A DNA stretch of 64,000 nucleotides from Marinobacter szutsaonensis (lineage in GTDB: Bacteria; Pseudomonadota; Gammaproteobacteria; Pseudomonadales; Oleiphilaceae). Every line of letters starts with the position of its first letter. Positions within the stretch are counted from its first letter, which is position 1. The translations under genes were made by a program, and so were the position numbers. Positions 60,925-64,000 of the stretch are shown in pieces. The stretch is taken from the NCBI RefSeq assembly GCF_039523335.1, contig NZ_BAAAFC010000002.1, forward strand, positions 1-64,000, read 5' to 3'. Under the pieces are notes generated by a model that was not told the origin of the DNA, searched no databases, and saw nothing but the letters and a program-made list of their open reading frames with translations.

Positions 60925-61932
60925 ATGTTGAATAGATTCATGCAAATGCGGCTGCGGGACCTGGTCATTCTGGCGGTCATCCTGTTTGCCTTGCCGTTGT
61001 TCCTGAACAACCCGTTCCATTATGACCTGGCCACCCAGATGGCGATCATCGCCGCCACAGTGGTAGGCCTGAACCTGCTGGTCGGTTTTGCTGGCCAGAT
61101 CAGTCTGGGCCATGCCGGCTTCTTCGGCCTCGGTGCCTATTTTACCGGCATCATGACCAGCACTTATGGTTGGTCCTCGGTGCCCGCGCTGGTGGTCGGC
61201 GCGATCCTGGTGGGTATCGTGGCCTGGATTGTGGGCCGCCCGATCCTGCGCCTGAAGGGGCACTACCTGTCCATGGCGACCCTGGCGGTCGGCTTCATCA
61301 TCGCGATTATCCTCAACAACGAACGGGCGCTGACCGGTGGCCCGGATGGTATGCCGGTGCCGGCATTCACCGTGTTTGGCTGGGAACTGAGCCCGTTTGG
61401 CAGCTACAACCTGCTCGGGATGGAGCTCAATGGCAGTGAAGCCTGGTACCTGTTTGCAGCGGTGGTATTGCTGGTTGCGGTCTGGCTCGCCCAGAACCTG
61501 ATCGACTCGCCCATCGGCCGGGCGCTGCGCTCAGTGCACGGGTCGGAAGTGGCCGCTCGTGTGGTGGGTGTCGATACTGCCCGTTACAAGAGCCTGGTAT
61601 TCGTGGTTTCGGCGATCTATGCCAGTGCCATGGGCAGCCTGTACGCCCATTTCCAGGGCTTCATCACGCCCGCGGTGGCAGGGTTCGATTTCTCCATTCT
61701 GTTTATCACCATGGTGGTGCTCGGCGGTATGGGGTCTACCATGGGTGTTATTCTCGGTGCGGTGGTGCTCAAGCTCCTGCCCCAGGTGCTGGCGGATTTC
61801 CAGGAGCTGGAGACCGTTATGTTCGGTGCGATCCTGATGCTTACCATGATCTTCATGCCCAAGGGCCTGCTGCCCACTATCCAGACAGCTGTCGGTAAGC
61901 GGATGAAGAAAAAGGCGGGAGGTCAGGCATGA
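60925..61932 (+). CDS. ABC transporter permease (LivM family)
   Basis: 335 aa, about nine helices. Features: ATVVGLNLLVGFAGQISLGH (family signature), LKGHYLSMATLAVGFI, RALRSVHGSEVAARVVGVD (coupling region), and VLGGMGSTMGVILGA. It overlaps the ATPase gene by four bases. Confidence 0.95.
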   Translation: MLNRFMQMRLRDLVILAVILFALPLFLNNPFHYDLATQMAIIAATVVGLNLLVGFAGQISLGHAGFFGLGAYFTGIMTSTYGWSSVPALVVGAILVGIVAWIVGRPILRLKGHYLSMATLAVGFIIAIILNNERALTGGPDGMPVPAFTVFGWELSPFGSYNLLGMELNGSEAWYLFAAVVLLVAVWLAQNLIDSPIGRALRSVHGSEVAARVVGVDTARYKSLVFVVSAIYASAMGSLYAHFQGFITPAVAGFDFSILFITMVVLGGMGSTMGVILGAVVLKLLPQVLADFQELETVMFGAILMLTMIFMPKGLLPTIQTAVGKRMKKKAGGQA

Positions 61933-62687
61933 GCGCACTGATTGAAGTAAAAGGCCTGGACAAGGCATTCGGTGGCGTCCATGCGGTGGAAGGAGTGTCC
62001 TTCTCGGTGGAAGCCGGTCAGGTGTATTCGGTGATCGGTCCCAATGGTGCCGGTAAGACCACCCTGTTCAACCTGATTTCAGGGCTCTACACGCCAACCA
62101 AGGGCGAGATCCGCCTCAAGGGTGAGAGTACCGCGAAACTCGAACCGAACGAGCTGGCGGAGCGGGGCATGTGCCGTACCTTCCAGCAGATGCAGATCTG
62201 CATGAACATGTCGGCTATCGAGAACGTGATGCTGGGGCGGCACCTGAAGCTCCGCAGTAACCTGTTCACCACGTTATTCAGGTTGCCGGCCCTGCTTCGG
62301 GATGAGAAATCCTGCCGTGAGCGGGCCGCGGAACTGATGGAGTTCGTCGGCTGTGGCGAGTACCTCGATACTGAGGCCTCGGCGATGTCCTATGGCGCCC
62401 TCAAGCGGCTCGAGATTGCCCGTGCCCTGGCGGCAGATCCAAAGGTCATCCTGCTGGATGAGCCGGCCGCCGGCCTCAACGCTGTTGAGACTGCGGCGCT
62501 GGAAAAACTGATCCGGAAGATTGCCGACCAGGGCACGACCGTCATGCTGGTCGAGCATGACATGAAGCTGGTCATGGGGATTTCTGACCGCCTGCTGGTA
62601 CTCAACTACGGGCGTGTATTGGCGGAAGGTACACCTGAAGAAATCCGCAACAATCCGGACGTCATCGCTGCCTACCTGGGCGGCTGA
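61929..62687 (+). CDS. ABC transporter ATP-binding protein (LivG family)
   Basis: 252 aa. Walker A GPNGAGKTT (residues 37-45), Q-loop, signature MSYGALKRLEIARAL, Walker B VILLDEPAAGLN and the switch histidine in VEHDM. The signature reads MSYGA rather than LSGGQ; LivG proteins often have LSYGQ, so only the last base of it is unusual. It pairs with the following LivF-type protein. Confidence 0.95.
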   Translation: MSALIEVKGLDKAFGGVHAVEGVSFSVEAGQVYSVIGPNGAGKTTLFNLISGLYTPTKGEIRLKGESTAKLEPNELAERGMCRTFQQMQICMNMSAIENVMLGRHLKLRSNLFTTLFRLPALLRDEKSCRERAAELMEFVGCGEYLDTEASAMSYGALKRLEIARALAADPKVILLDEPAAGLNAVETAALEKLIRKIADQGTTVMLVEHDMKLVMGISDRLLVLNYGRVLAEGTPEEIRNNPDVIAAYLGG

Positions 62688-62704
62688 GCAAGGAGACATT
62701 TCAA

Positions 62705-64000
62705 ATGAGCGAGCAACAGACCGAAATGGCGCCTGCCCAGTCCCGCAGCGAGCAGGCAGTACGCATTATTGTTCACGAGCATCAGGCGCTCTGGCGCATC
62801 CTGGACCTGCTGGACCAGCTGCTCAGTGACATGAACATCAATGAACAACGGCCGGACGAGCGCCTGTTCACCAAGATCTTCGATTACATCGAACACTTTT
62901 CCGAGCGGGTGCACTCCACGCCGACGGACATCGAACTCTACAAGCGCCTGGGCGCCAAGCACCCGGAGTCGCTGCCACTGCTGGAGAAGCTTTCCAAGGG
63001 CTATCTGGTGGGGCACGAAAAACTGATGGAGCTTCGCCAGCTGCTGACCGCCTGCATGGAAAACTGGCCGCAAGGCCGGGAAGAGTTCAGCCATGCCCTG
63101 GCCCGGTTCACCGAAGCCTTGCGCAAGCACATCCGCAAGGAAGAAGGGGTGGTGATTCCCCGTGCCCGCAAGGTGCTGTCCGACGAGGACTGGGAGCAGA
63201 TTATCGAGGCCAGGGACATCGAGAACGATCCCCTGTTCGGTGAGCGGGTCCGGGAGGAATTCCGGGAACTGCGCCACGAAATCATCAGCTATACTCCGGA
63301 GCGCTTCGGCGGTCTCGGTCTCAAGCATGCCGAGCGGGTCAGCGCGCCCCACGCCAAGAAGGAAATGCTCGCAATCAAAGGTCTGGCCACTTCCTATGGC
63401 CAGATTGAGGTGCTGCATGACATCGATGTCCGGATCAACAGTGGCGAGATCGTGTCACTGGTAGGCGCCAACGGTGCCGGCAAGTCCACACTACTGATGA
63501 GTATCTCCGGCCTGCAGCCCATGGATCGTGGCAGCATGGTGTACCAGGGCAAGGACCTGGCAAAGGTCCAGGCCGACCAGCGGGTGGCCGACGGTATTGT
63601 CCAGGTTCCGGAGGGTCGTCAGGTGTTCAAGGACCTGTCGGTGCACGACAACCTGCTGCTGGGTGCCTACACCCGTGGCCGCAGCCAGGAAGTGGAAGAT
63701 GACCTGGAGCGGATGTACACCAAGTTCCCCATCCTGCGTCAGAAGCGCCACAACCTCGCCGGGGAACTCTCCGGTGGCCAGCAGCAGATGCTGGCTATGG
63801 GGCGCGCTCTGATGGCGAGGCCGAAGCTGCTGTTGCTGGACGAGCCGAGCATGGGCCTGGCGCCGCTGATCATCGAGGAGATCTTCGATATCATCAAGGA
63901 GCTGAAGGAAGAGGGCATCACCATCTTCCTGGTAGAGCAGAACGCGTCCCAGGCACTGGCGTTGGCCGACCGTGGTTACGTGCTGGAAACCGGTAAAGTG
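62705..64000 (+). CDS. hemerythrin (HHE) domain-LivF-type ABC ATPase fusion (partial, runs off the window)
   Basis: 432 codons are open to the window end with no stop. Residues ~15-165 resemble the hemerythrin-like four-helix HHE domain: VHEHQALWRILDLLDQLL (His24, His26), YIEHFSERVHSTPTD (His64, His70), LVGHEKLMEL (His104) and LRKHIRKEEGVVIPRA (His142, Glu146). After a linker, a complete LivF-like ATPase starts near residue 221: Walker A GANGAGKST (254-262), signature LSGGQ (355-359), Walker B LLLLDEPSMGLAP, and EQN at the switch. Ribosome site AAGGAG is eight bases before the ATG. The reading is continuous through both domains. An internal start at 63365 would yield a plain LivF. Confidence 0.9.
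   Translation, partial: MSEQQTEMAPAQSRSEQAVRIIVHEHQALWRILDLLDQLLSDMNINEQRPDERLFTKIFDYIEHFSERVHSTPTDIELYKRLGAKHPESLPLLEKLSKGYLVGHEKLMELRQLLTACMENWPQGREEFSHALARFTEALRKHIRKEEGVVIPRARKVLSDEDWEQIIEARDIENDPLFGERVREEFRELRHEIISYTPERFGGLGLKHAERVSAPHAKKEMLAIKGLATSYGQIEVLHDIDVRINSGEIVSLVGANGAGKSTLLMSISGLQPMDRGSMVYQGKDLAKVQADQRVADGIVQVPEGRQVFKDLSVHDNLLLGAYTRGRSQEVEDDLERMYTKFPILRQKRHNLAGELSGGQQQMLAMGRALMARPKLLLLDEPSMGLAPLIIEEIFDIIKELKEEGITIFLVEQNASQALALADRGYVLETGKV

Overview
The window is 64 kb of GC-rich, densely packed gammaproteobacterial chromosome. Three things suggest a marine, Marinobacter-like or pseudomonad-related organism: the gene order (rplM-rpsI-petABC-sspAB; lppC/yraN/diaA divergent from rsmI; rnpB; an uninterrupted mraZ-to-lpxC division cluster; dciA; secA), a long pseudomonad-type HolD, and a pseudomonad-like Dxs N-terminus. 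This is inference from gene content, since no search could be run. I see no phage, transposase, CRISPR array or tRNA. Most of the window is core genome.

Layout. Bases 1-83 are the 3' end of a 5S rRNA gene with its terminator. Next come leuA, holD-like and rimI (overlapping), prfC, tatD, rplM-rpsI, the cytochrome bc1 genes petABC and sspAB (154-10572). On the minus strand are diaA, yraN and lppC (10619-13493), followed by rsmI and rnpB with a clear promoter. The division and cell-wall (dcw) cluster covers 15130-33343: a promoter with a four-copy MraZ box, then mraZ, rsmH, ftsL, ftsI, murE, murF, mraY, murD, ftsW, murG, murC, ddl, ftsQ, ftsA, ftsZ and lpxC. Many of these genes overlap by a few bases. 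After it come dciA (minus), an M23 peptidase, secA with a structured leader, argJ, a Nudix-ThiE fusion, moaC and ribA.

From 41.6 to 45.6 kb the minus strand carries dxs-ispA-xseB and an NRDE protein. Then come a TauE-type permease, lgt-thyA, a 136-bp palindromic repeat element, folA, and a DEAD-box helicase that converges on folA with overlapping stop codons.

The last 13 kb is the accessory part. An Lrp-type regulator is divergent from an operon of a fused indolepyruvate ferredoxin oxidoreductase, an aromatic aminotransferase and a sodium-coupled amino-acid transporter. Together these should import aromatic amino acids and convert them to arylacetyl-CoA. Next to it lies a PaaX-type repressor, whose family senses phenylacetyl-CoA, divergent from a Liv-type ABC transporter operon. 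The last gene of that operon runs off the window and encodes a LivF-type ATPase fused to an N-terminal hemerythrin-like (HHE) domain. This fusion is the most unusual protein in the window.
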